64,000 bases of DNA from contig JAJEKB010021387.1 in assembly GCA_022393335.1 (NCBI GenBank), forward strand, positions 878,383 through 942,382, given 5' to 3'. Both the position numbers and the translations under genes were made by a program. The notes beneath the pieces are model-generated. The model did no database searches. It worked only from the letters and a program-made list of their open reading frames with translations, and was not told where the DNA came from. Source of the DNA: Macrotrachela quadricornifera. Taxonomy: Eukaryota > Rotifera > Eurotatoria > Philodinida > Philodinidae. Position 1 is the first letter of the stretch. Each line of letters starts with the position of its first letter. This document shows, piece after piece, positions 1-10,600 of the stretch.

Positions 1-1
1 A

Positions 2-658
2 GGTCCTCACAATACTGAACTCGATCAATTTCATTGTACTAGAGCCGATCTTGTATAACCAATGTTTTGATGTCTCAATTTCGAACATCAATCTACATAT
101 TGGGATTATACCTATAAGAGAATAGGGAATGTATGACGAAGCGATCATGCCGTAGTGAATGAATATACAGATGTACACCATGTTCATGCGATAATCCAGT
201 CAAGTAAATAAGTAAGTATTGAAAAATTAATAAAAATAGTCATCATACAAAGGTCATTGACAGTTATTTCATTGATTATGAGTAGAAGAGAGAACATTCG
301 TACGTTTTCATATGATCCTCAAGACTTAACTTCATTTTTCTAGTTGTATATTTGAAAATATTGTTACAATATTGTTTCGTAAGAGTGAACCTTGATAAAT
401 CATTTGTGATAATCACAAAAAAGAGCTCTTGCTCACTTTTCATCAACTTGTACGGCTGATAGCATTAAATTTGTTCTCTTTTAGGTTGGTTCTTCATATT
501 CATGTTGGTACAATACAGATAAACCGTCTCAAGTAACATGGCACGATCCAATCACCTTTTACTCTCTCATTCTACTTTTAATTGCCACCATATCTCTTCC
601 ATTTGGTATTGCTTCATTGATTGTCTTCTATCGTTTACGAGAGCCTGCTGATTTGTAG
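2..658 (+). CDS. 3' end (two exons) of a small single-pass membrane protein
   Basis: Two exons join in phase 0. The first runs 2-52 and ends at a GTATAA donor; the second runs 485-658 after a TTTTAG acceptor and ends in TAG. The joined peptide has two cysteines in a soluble part (around FHCTRADL and SYSCWYN). A hydrophobic stretch of about 22 residues follows (FYSLILLLIATISLPFG), then a short basic tail. The order Cys-containing extracellular loop, CWYN, transmembrane helix, short cytoplasmic end is reminiscent of BK-channel beta / TipE-type auxiliary subunits. That resemblance is weak and I offer it only as a suggestion. The gene starts outside the window. The 430-nt intron is longer than most here, so another small exon inside it cannot be excluded. 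Confidence 0.45.
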
Positions 659-1661
659 AACAATTAATCCTATTATTTATTTAGATTTTTACCATTTTAT
701 TGTACTGTATAACTTTACTGATTAATATAGATACAATAGCGTTTCGCTTGCTTCGGCCATCAATGTTTCAATGGTTAATAAAACATTGGTTTGTCTTCTT
801 TTATTCTGTGAGTAATCTTTGTTCCATAAATGAAAATGTGAGTCTTGATTATCTCTAATAACATACTAAATAAAATATTCATCTTACCGGCTGATTTATG
901 AAATGATTCATTATGTGATGATGGAAGCACGATTGATCAGAATATAATTGACATAATATTATCATGGCCGATTTCGTCCTTGATCAAAGGATTTATCAAA
1001 TGATTTAATATATTGTAATTTGACTAAAATTAAGAATGACATTAGAATACCATCTTACACTATCATATAGGAAAGTAATTTTTTGTACGAAATGTTTATT
1101 AATGAAACTATGATACTATTTCTTGAGAAGATGTAAATTGTCACTTTCTATGAATAAAATATTCAGAGCATCATACGATCTTTATCAGGTATGTTAAGAA
1201 TCTTTACGCACATTAATATTCAAATTTAATAAAATTTTAAAAATATGGTCTATTTATATTAACTTCAACAAATAGGTGAAGGTCTTGGAAGAAATAATGA
1301 AAAACCATCAAATATCTCCTATGAATTATTTTGTCACAAATAAACGAAAATTAAGGATGGACAGTGTTACCAGAAGCAATTTATGTACTATTCTATTCTA
1401 CAGAATCTTGATTGTAGAAACCATCAGAATTATTTCACTTTTTTGCAGTTTCACTAATTAATATTTGAAAGAGAATTTATGATTGTATTTGATCAATATA
1501 AACTATTTATATCCTACAAAAAATATAGTTATGAAGTTAAATCAATTTCTTATAGAATGTTTGAAAACTTCCTCTTTTTTTTAACTCTGTAATAGAAAAA
1601 ATAAAGCTCGAATTTTTTATACTACTAAATCGATCCTCAATAAATATCATTAGACATGCAA
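659..1661. other. intergenic, AT-rich, no gene seen
   Basis: About 1 kb of AT-rich DNA between the membrane-protein gene and the inverted repeat. A 61-codon open frame at 1276-1461 has no recognisable domain and no splice context, so I do not call it. No tRNA or structured RNA was recognised. Confidence 0.5.
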
Positions 1662-2068
1662 AAGTTAACTAAAGCTTGAAGCGGAAAAAATGATAATACT
1701 TTGCATTTCAAGTTTCAATCATTTATTATGTTGTGTCAAAATACAAAATACACTATGATATGTAGCGTCAAAACTTCTACAATTTACTTTAAAGATTAAT
1801 TATCTAGTACATAAAATAAGCAAAAAAAAATTGTCTTGGTTTAGAATAAAAAGATCATGTTTTTAGAGCAGCGAAAACGGTCGTAGAGAATTTTACTTAC
1901 TTTTGAAAACAAGAAATACACAATAGAATAAGGTTGATTAGGTAAATTGTAAAGCTTTTGGCGGTGCATATTATGGTATATTTTGTTTTTTAACACAACA
2001 TAATAAATGATGGATGATTGAAATGCAAAGTATGATCATTGTATCTGCCTCACACCTTAGTTTACTTT
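1662..2068. repeat. diverged inverted repeat (foldback/MITE-like)
   Basis: The arm 1662-1797 is the imperfect reverse complement of 1942-2068. For example ATGATAATACTTTGCATTTC on the left matches the complement of GAAATGCAAAGTATGATCAT on the right, and TTTATTATGTTGTGT matches ACACAACATAATAAA. About 145 bp separates the arms. The arms differ at many positions, so this is an old hairpin-forming element. The minus-strand open frame at 1971-2237 lies partly inside the right arm and is not a gene. Confidence 0.7.
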
Positions 2069-2639
2069 CGCACAAAAATAATTCAAATCCAGATTTTACT
2101 TTGATAATATTAGTAGAAGATTGGTTAAATAATACAGAAAAATAGAGTATCATATTCTCTATTACAAAATAAAAAAAGAAACTCTTTCGATGATTCCATA
2201 AGAAATTGGTATAGCATCGTAACAACTTCTGGTACAACCTAAATGTATTCGTTTTAACTATAAATTCAATATCTCAAATATACTTTGATCAAATCATCAT
2301 TTCTCATAATAGCGACTCTTGATTCAGGCTTTTTTTTCGATTTATTCAAGCGAATTGTTTGAATAGTGACAAGAAAAGTGCTGGAAGACATGTGCAACCT
2401 AAGACGACAGCAAAATGATGACGTCAATGTTTTATTCATATGGTACACTATATTTACATAATGACACTAGAAATAATCATACATACATGTTTGGATATAT
2501 ATACATATATATCAATGAAGATAATTAACATAATCTTAACTATTCAAATTGAAAGCAAGATTTAAAATCTGAACGAGTAGAAGAACAATCTCTATAGCAT
2601 TTTGGCATTTATAGGAAAACATTAATATTATAAAATAAT

Positions 2640-4418
2640 ATGGATCATTCACAACTGGAACAATCGTCCACCAATGATAATAGCAACAATACTACACAAT
2701 GTATGCAAGTGCATGATTTTTATCTTTTAAATGAAGCTCAGATGTGCTTCAAGGAACGACAGGATAGGATAGCGGCCGATTTGTGTAAGTTAAACAGAGT
2801 TTGTCATGTTAAAATTTGATTCAAAACGTGTTTGTTCATGTCATTGATTATAGGTACGGAGGCATTAATTGTGCGAAAACTGAACAGGGTTGAGAAAATG
2901 CAAGAACTTTCACACCAAACAATTCCTGCACAATCAATAATGGTATCATCTCCTGACGATTATGGAACTCAAGCAGAATCTAAAGCAGGTGAGTTCAAAA
3001 TGAATATTATGCATGAGAACTCAGTCGTAAATATCTCACATGCATTAGACTCATTGGTTAACCATGTTGTCACCATCACCGCTGGTCTATCTACTGAACT
3101 TCAAGAAGCTGAAAAAAGCGGAAACTCTGTTCAATCAGATATATCGCAATGGAAACGAGATCAGCTCAACGGGGACGTCACTGTTCTCTATGAGCAACCA
3201 CAGTCAAAAAGCACATATCCAACTGGTCAATCGATCAGTAATACCATCGATCGAATGTTGAACAAGGCAATGGCCTGCCGGACGAAAGAAGGTTTGGTAA
3301 ATGGTTTGACGATGTCCTCGTTGCTGAACACGCTAGTAACACTAGACAACAATATAGATGTTCTCACCGATTTCACAAGCACTGCCATAGGTGGAATTGA
3401 AGTCAAGCTGATAAGAATCAACAGTGGTGGAGCAAAAGGTCAGTCAGGAGCGTCAGTCTTTCTCGCTCAAGACGAATCCGGCGCAATATTGGCAGTGACT
3501 AAGATCTTCCCACAGCCTGAAGAGCTTGTTCGAGAATTGTCGTCATTAGAACGGCTCCGATCAACCGAATTCACTCGCTTCACTGTTCCGAATCCTTTGG
3601 CGACGGCATTGGTGAACGACGGTTCGAATATCTCTGGTATTCTCGTCTCGGAAGTAGCGCAAGGTCAGACAATTGCAGATCTCATCGTTGCATTGGGTAA
3701 TTCAACAATGGTCACTGAAAGAGCTGTGGCATGGGCGACCTTGGAACAAGCAGTGATTGACACGGCTTGTGCTCTTGCAGAATTACACACATTGCCTCTC
3801 GGATCTGGTGGGTCAGTATCAGACAGCTATTTGAATTTTCATATCGATCTGTTACGGCATCTGGTCTCAGTGGTCGCTAAGGATCCAGCAATCTACGAAG
3901 AAATTGGTTGCCTTAATATCGATGAACTCGAACGACGAGTGGATGACGTGATACAGAAGTGCCGATCTGAAGTCAGTATCTCTGCGCTTGTTCACGGAGA
4001 TGCGCATCCAGGTAACTTCTTCTGGCACCCGTCTGCAGGTATTACATTCATCGACACGCCAACATTTCACTACTCGATGGATTCAGACGGTGGACCTATT
4101 GCCGCTCCCGAGCGCGACATCTCTAATTTTGTCCAGCGTTTGGCTTACTTTTGTCGGCAGGCCGTTGTGAACGAAGATGAAACATGGATACTTCAACGCA
4201 TCTTCGTGTGTGCCTATCGCCTCTATGGAGGTGCCACTTTGAGCGAAAGCAAACTCCAAATGTTCGGAACGCGGAGCGTGCTCAATAAGCTAATAGAGAC
4301 TGGAAAGCGTCTGCGATATGTGTGTCCCGACAATGTAAAAGAAGATCTCGGTAGTGCTCAGTCTGATTTGGAAGCCGATATTGTTTTATTAAAACAAGCA
4401 CTTGGTTGGATATTCTGA
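2640..4418 (+). CDS. APH/choline-kinase-like phosphotransferase, two exons
   Basis: Exon 1 is 2640-2784 and exon 2 is 2854-4418. They are joined over a 69-nt GTAAGT...TATAG intron in phase 1, giving about 569 residues. The C-terminal half is a small-molecule kinase fold of the aminoglycoside phosphotransferase family. I see a possible ATP-binding Lys265 (VTKIF), Glu276 in the following helix, the catalytic-loop motif HGDAHPGN at 429-436 (Asp431, Asn436) and the metal-binding Asp449 in FIDTP. Such enzymes transfer phosphate from ATP to a hydroxyl of a small molecule; the substrate cannot be read here. Residues 1-210 are a Ser/Asn/Gln-rich helical region without a recognised domain. The coding part is visibly richer in G+C than its surroundings, which fits acquisition from bacteria followed by intron gain. 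I chose the ATG at 2640 over one at 2832 because the upstream exon splices in frame. Confidence 0.75.
2785..2853 (+). other. intron of the APH-like gene
   Basis: Starts GTAAGT and ends TTATAG. Its 69-nt length and consensus match the other introns in the window. Removing it joins ...ADL-C-TEALIV in frame. Confidence 0.7.
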
Positions 4419-4935
4419 CAATGAGTGACAAAGCCAAAGAATTCAGTCAATTTTATTTATCAAGTATTGAGTAAAGTCACTTGCTAACGGATCTTTCTGC
4501 ATACGATATATGGCACTTATTAATGATATTATCATTGTAATCAATAAAAACGAAATGTATATGACATTATAACTGAGCTATATTGATATGTATCTTTTCA
4601 TAGAGTAGTATTATCAATTGTTTATATTTCTACAATAATTTTTCTTTTACATCAACCTTTAAAGAGAAATTATATGTTAATCTTTCATTTTTCTTATTGT
4701 TCCTCACAAAATCACAGCCTGAATGTATAAAATGAACGCATTCTATATAAAGACGAAATGAAAACATAAATAGTTATATTTAAAGAAAAAAATCTGATTA
4801 ATCCGCCATTTATTTTAAAATTCTTTTCTCCATGACTATTGGGTTAGGTGATCAAAGCCTGTCTTGCCATTCCGTCTCTGTTATGCATTGATTTTGCTAT
4901 GAAAAAGATCATTTGAGAGAGAGTGTAAAATTTGT
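4419..4935. other. intergenic, no gene seen
   Basis: AT-rich sequence downstream of the kinase gene, including its probable 3' UTR (an AATAAA at about 4543). Nothing else was recognised. Confidence 0.5.
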
Positions 4936-5077
4936 GAATGTAATGCTCTTCGCCGAAAACAAGATCGTCGAAAACTAACATCGCCGAATCGACGTGGAGA
5001 CGCACCGTAAATTTCCACGTCGATTCGGCGATGTCAGTTTTCGACGATCTTGTTTTCGGCGAAGAGTATACATACCG
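4936..5077. mobile_element. foldback element, copy 1 (53-bp arms)
   Basis: The arm 4946-4998 is complementary to 5014-5066 with one mismatch, around a 15-nt loop. The outermost arm bases are CTCTTCGCCGAAAACAAGAT. The whole 142-bp block from GAATGTAATG to TATACATACCG recurs, identical base for base, at 5671-5812. Such a unit would fold into a very stable hairpin and is typical of a non-autonomous foldback or MITE. No coding capacity is present. Confidence 0.85.
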
Positions 5078-5239
5078 CTATGTCTGCACTTATCAACGTA
5101 AATAGAATCAGGAATCAAAATTACTGTAGAAAGAGTTAAAAAAATAAAGTATGCTACATAGTTCAGCAAAGAAAACAAAAAAATACAGACGGGACACTGA
5201 TTTATTGGCATCATAGGCCCAAAATAACAAGTGTAGTTG

Positions 5240-5440
5240 GATCCGCGGTCATCATCATACATGTCGCGTTTCTAGAAACCGTGAAAGACCGCAATACTCA
5301 ATACCGCGGTTATCGTTAAGTACATCGCGATATTTAGTACCGTGGTTTCCACTGAGCACACCATGCTATATGAAACCGTCCATAACCATGATATTTAAAA
5401 CCGCGGCTATTCTGATGATACCGCGATTTCCTTCGGAAAT
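5240..5440. repeat. degenerate interspersed ACCGCGG/ACCGTGG motif cluster
   Basis: Motifs of the type TACCGCGGTTAT, AAACCGTG, CATCGCGAT, TACCGTGGTTT, AAACCGCGGCTAT and TACCGCGATTT recur at irregular spacings of roughly 20-50 bases. They stand out as G+C islands in AT-rich DNA. No protein reading frame explains them. Confidence 0.5.
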
Positions 5441-5670
5441 TTTTTTCATGGCCAGGTGTCCGACTATTGGTCCATAGCCCGGATTTTGACAATATTTTCA
5501 TGAGATCCTTATGAATTCTGATTGGATCCCATGAGAATCCTTATAGTTAGGTATGGAAAAAGTGCACAGCATTTTTGTAATCGATATATCTCTGCGACCA
5601 GTTAAGTAATTTCAGTAAGTCAATAATCATTTTAAAGAACATTTGAAACTATGCCTATGGTGTAAAAATC

Positions 5671-5812
5671 GAATGTAATGCTCTTCGCCGAAAACAAGAT
5701 CGTCGAAAACTAACATCGCCGAATCGACGTGGAGACGCACCGTAAATTTCCACGTCGATTCGGCGATGTCAGTTTTCGACGATCTTGTTTTCGGCGAAGA
5801 GTATACATACCG
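5671..5812. mobile_element. foldback element, copy 2
   Basis: Identical over 142 bp to the element at 4936-5077, including the single arm mismatch, and in the same orientation. Arms run about 5681-5733 and 5749-5801. Identity including the mismatch means the two copies share a recent source. The 593-bp stretch between the copies is otherwise unrelated to the arms. Confidence 0.85.
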
Positions 5813-5845
5813 ACATAGCTAATGGTAGTTAGGTGTAAATGTATG

Positions 5846-6000
5846 CAGATAATTAAACAGATGGATAGATAGACAGATAAGTAGATAAATACTTCGATAG
5901 ATAGTCAAGTACATAGATGATCAGATAGATAGTTAGGGAAATAGTTAGATCTATAGATAGGTAGATATCTGAGTAGGTAGATATAGAGGTAAACAGATGT
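5846..6000. repeat. degenerate GATA/TAGA microsatellite
   Basis: A run of imperfect GATA units (GATAGATAGACAGATAAGTAGATAAATA...) about 150 bp long, just right of foldback copy 2. Minus-strand translation gives a low-complexity Ser/Tyr/Leu frame (5853-6215) that is not a gene. Confidence 0.75.
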
Positions 6001-7211
6001 ACATCGATGGAAAGAAATTTTTCAAAAAAGAAACGCGCTCTTAAAAACCGCGATATTCCGAAGATGCATTGATGGCCTGATCCTGTGATAAAAAAAAACG
6101 CGTTTTCTATGAACGCGGTTTTTTGTAAAATTTTTTTGTGAGAGGGGTTGGAACTCGATCGAATTCTAACAGCAGAATCCAACGAGATTCCATATATATT
6201 TTCATAGGCGCACAATAATCAAATTTAGTTTGTTTTCTAATAAAATTTTATAATACGCTGAGAAAATATTATCTATCGATTTTGGTCAAATTTAATCATG
6301 ACAAAAATCAGGATGGTATAATTTTAAAGTATTCCATCATATTACATACGCAATAATCAGACCATTCCTTTTTATAGAGAAAGCTTTTCTTATCCTTTAT
6401 AATCGAATATTAAATCTTAAATATTACTTAATACAATAATATTAAAGTTACGTTATTGCAACACTTTTTATAGATTCATCATTAATTATATGATAGAACA
6501 TACTTTGAAAAAAGAGTATTTTGATAGATTAGGTAGATATTTATCAAAAATCGATGTTTTACTCTATAGCTTTTTTTCTTTTAGATTCTATCAAACATAT
6601 TTATTGATGTGGTGAATGTAATAGTCATTTTTTGCAGAATAAAAATATTTGAATAATGAAGTTGTACTGAATTTATCATGGAAGAATATCTTCATTTCAA
6701 TCACCGAATAATATATATATATATATATACTTTGAAAATTATAGGTCTGGGTTGACGATTTCGATAAGTAACAACATGAATTTTAGCTGTTTTAGTATTA
6801 TATATGTTGGCACCCTTTTTATTTGATATTATTCTTATTTTAAGAGATATTAATGATATTTTTATTAAACATTTAACAGATCGTGTCGATCGGTCTTTTT
6901 TTGTTTAATGTTTTCTCTAAGTATTAGAATGGGTTTCATTTTTCATTAATTAAGTGGTATGAGCATATGCGGACAACAGAATATATCTGCTGTTCATCTA
7001 TGTGATGATAACAAAAAGAAAATATTTTATCTATTTAGATCTTATTTGTTATATATTCACTACTCACCTTTTCTTTTAATTATCAGTATATTTTAACTAT
7101 TGTTTCATTTTATTTTTTATTATATCTTGATTAATCTTTATAAGTGATAGACAAAGAATAGATACTTCTCGAGAGTACATATTGTGATAAAATCTTTCTG
7201 TTGCATATTTG
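6001..7211. other. intergenic, AT-rich
   Basis: No gene seen. It holds a short segment with AAACGCGC / ACGCGTTTT / AACGCGGTTTTTT motifs (6030-6125), related in style to the ACGCGT clusters near 30.6 and 32.1 kb. An (AT)n run lies at about 6710-6728. Confidence 0.5.
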
Positions 7212-7469
7212 CTAGTTTTGTTGACCTGCACACGCTTCGCAAATGTTAATTGTTCCATTTCTATGACTCTGATTACAATGCCATAAGAATTTCGGGCTAT
7301 ACTTTGAGCATGTATCGCATTTAAACCATTTTGGAAATGTATTTTTATAAATTATATCATATTGTTCATGATCGTACAACTTGAGAGGATGTCCTTCCGG
7401 ACATAATAGATTTACAGCATCTATGAAGAACAAAATAAAGAGAACGAAAATGACCAATTTCATTAACAA
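7212..7469 (-). CDS. small secreted Cys/His-rich zinc-ribbon-like protein
   Basis: An 85-residue single-exon frame. Residues 1-20 are a clear signal peptide (MLMKLVIFVLFILFFIDAV). The mature part carries the pattern CPEGHPL - CDTC - WHC - CEAC, which resembles a C1/DC1-type treble-clef zinc finger (Cys-x3-His, Cys-x2-Cys, His-Cys, Cys-x2-Cys). A secreted C1-like domain on its own is unusual, because these fingers are normally intracellular lipid- or protein-binding modules. It starts at an ATG directly before the hydrophobic segment. It lies just downstream of, and on the same strand as, the giant LRR gene but appears to be separate. The ligand is unknown. Confidence 0.6.
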   Translation of the reverse strand: MLMKLVIFVLFILFFIDAVNLLCPEGHPLKLYDHEQYDIIYKNTFPKWFKCDTCSKYSPKFLWHCNQSHRNGTINICEACAGQQN

Positions 7470-7616
7470 GTGCTAAAAGAATCGATGTGAATAATAGAAG
7501 TGGATAAATACATGTAAGACATAGTAATAGAAAAAAGTTCGAAAATATAGAAGAAGAAAAATCGATTGGTGCTCGTTGTGCTATTCTTCACCACATGTTT
7601 TTCCTCACAATTGTCC

Positions 7617-10600
7617 TTAATCTCCTGTAAGGTGTGAAGTCTTGTCGATGAAAAATAATTTCAAAAAAAAATGAAAAATATTTTGTCAGTCTTCTTACCG
7701 GTAAAATCAAACTGGATTGATGTCTAAAAACAACTTGGTTAAATGTTTGAACGAAATTAATAGAAAAAAATATGATATACCGTTCTATTTTGTTGAGCAT
7801 CTGTCAGACATTTTATTCCTATTGGTCCAATATTGTTTCCACGAAGTTTGAGTGTCGAAAGTGTCTACAACAAATTCCAAAATACAGGTAATCATAATTT
7901 CATTATCATCAATTTTACCTGATTATATTTTAATGCGTCAGCAAGGTGAGAAGCTCCATCATCCCCAATTTGATTAGCTCGAAGATCCAAGTTAACAATT
8001 TTCTATTATCATGCTCGAATACAAATAAGATTTATTTCAAGTAATCATGATCAATACCGTTGACTCTCTTATGAACGCAGCTAGCAATTGAGCACCTCTA
8101 TCGCTTATCTTATTTGTAATAAGACTAATAGTTTCAAATTTCTGGAAATATAGAAGACAAATTCTTCTTGCAAAAAAGAGCATTTAATCATTACGTCAAA
8201 TTTTCGCAAAAGAGATGACATCCATTCCATGAAATTATCTCCTATTCCATAGAAGTTCAGCCTAAGTGTGGTATTATTCTAGAATATAATTCAAAATAAG
8301 CAAGAATAACATGAAATATCCATGAAATACATATTTGTTAGGAATATCCATAGCATTTGAAATAGCTGAACATTCTGAAGTCTTATTTTCCTGCAGTCGG
8401 AGACAGACAAGCGATGATCTCATCGTATTATTTTTCAGGACATTGATAAAGTATTGTGCTCCTTGGTCACCAATTTGATTCTTCCGAAGATCTAAGCTAG
8501 TAAGTACCTATAAAAGAATAAAGTAAACTCAAATAGAATAGGATCACTACTGATTACTTGATTAGTTTCTATAACGCGAGCAAAATATTCAGCTCCTTGA
8601 TCTTCGATTTTGTTGTCTCGAAGATTGATACTAGTCAAACTCTGCAGGCAGAAAAAGAAGACGATGGTAAAAAGTAAATTATTGATATATACCGGATGAT
8701 CTCGTATAGCTTCAGCTAGATATCGTGCACCTCTATTTCCGATTTTATTACAGTCAAGATCGAGTTCACTTAATGTCTAGTGTGGGATAGTGTGAAAGAA
8801 TGACAGTGATCGAGATAGGTAAGAAATGTCTACCTGAACTTTGTGCAAAGCGTTAGCGAGATACTTTGCCCCTTGATTTCCGATATCATTGCATCCCAAA
8901 TCTAATCGTTGTAATTTCTGTAATGAACAAAATCAACATTAAACGAAAATAATCATGCTCTTTTACTATATGCGTTTCTAACATATGAGCAATACATTGC
9001 GCACCTTGATCACGGATATTGTTTCCACAGAGATCGAGCTTAACGATAGCCTATGATTGAAATAAAGAAGTAACAAGTCGACAGAAAAATATTTAATCAG
9101 TAATAAATACCTGATGATATCTTAATACACGTTTCAAATAATATACTCCTTGAGTTCCAATTGCATTACCACGGAGAAGGAGTTCGTTTAGTTCCTAGTT
9201 TGAAACATCGTCACAAGTGAGGTTCATTGAAATACGTGATGAACACTGACCTTTTGATTAAGCAAAACATCAGCGAGATAACAGAATTCTTCCTCTTGTA
9301 TCCCATAATGAATGAACCATAATTCAGTTAGAGTCTAGATTATATGAATGTACATTAGAAACCAATGATCGGTTAAATTTACTGTCGTATTTCGTAAGGC
9401 AGTGCTGATATATTCTACTATTGTGTGTCCTATCTTTTCCGATGTGTCTTCGTAACTGTTATCGTGTGGTAACATGTGTAAATATGTTAGGTTCTATATT
9501 AAGAGATAGTTGCAGAAGAATACGTTGAAAACTAATCATACTTTGTGATTTTGTATGAATACAAGACATTCTACCAGTACACATAAACTACTAGGGTTGT
9601 ATGTTACCCGAAGATCTGTAAGTGTCTTAAAAAGAAAGTTTACAAGTAAAGAGTATATAAATGAGAAGGTAAAACTTACCGTATTCCTTAACACTAAGTC
9701 AGCAAGACTTTTCATACCCTCATCCCTAATATAATTTTCTGATAGATTTAGTACATTCAGAGTCTATAAACAATAAAGATATGAATAAGTAGAAATCTTA
9801 GAAGATATTTACCATGTTTTTCTCTAACACATCAGCCAAATACTTTGCTCCTCTGTCACTGATCCTGTTTATCGCTAAGTTTAGTCGACGAAGAGACTAT
9901 GTAAAATAAAGATAAGTGAGTGATGAAACAGCAATTGATATTTACTGTATTCGTTTTTAGCCAATCAGTGATCAATTTCACCCCGTAATCTGATATATCA
10001 TTGTGCGATAAGTCGATTTTTGTTATCACCTGTAAGAAGAGATAAGATTGAAACACTAGTAATCAAAACGATTGATCGACATAAAATGACGTAGTGACAC
10101 TTGCACAAGATTTCATACTTGTATATGGCATGAACGAAAATGGTCAATACTTACCGTATTATTTCGTAGAACGTCGAATAAATGCTGAACTCCATCACAA
10201 TCAATTTTATTAGATGGAAGATTTAGGGTGTGTCGAGTCTATTTCATGTTATAACTATAAATATATATCACAATGAAAAAATTTCCAGTAACCTTTTTTC
10301 TTTTAATGTTAGCAATCTTTTCAATGAATTCATCCGAATTATTTCTCTTGTCGCTGATGTAGAATCTCGTCAGGGTCTATGGAAAAAAGTATTTATCAAG
10401 TAAACAAAGTAATGGTAGGCAAACACTAACTGTATTATTTCGCAACATATCACGCAGATCTTTTACTCCATCATATCTAATATCGTTTGATCGTAAATCG
10501 AGAGCTTGGAGAGTCTACATTATATAGAATGAATGTATAGTACAAATCAAAGGTAAACATTACGCACAGTATTAGTTCGCAAAACATCAGCGATATACTT

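Noticed and set aside
1971..2237. 88-codon minus-strand open frame
   Set aside because: Lies partly inside the right arm of an inverted repeat, with no domain and no splice context.
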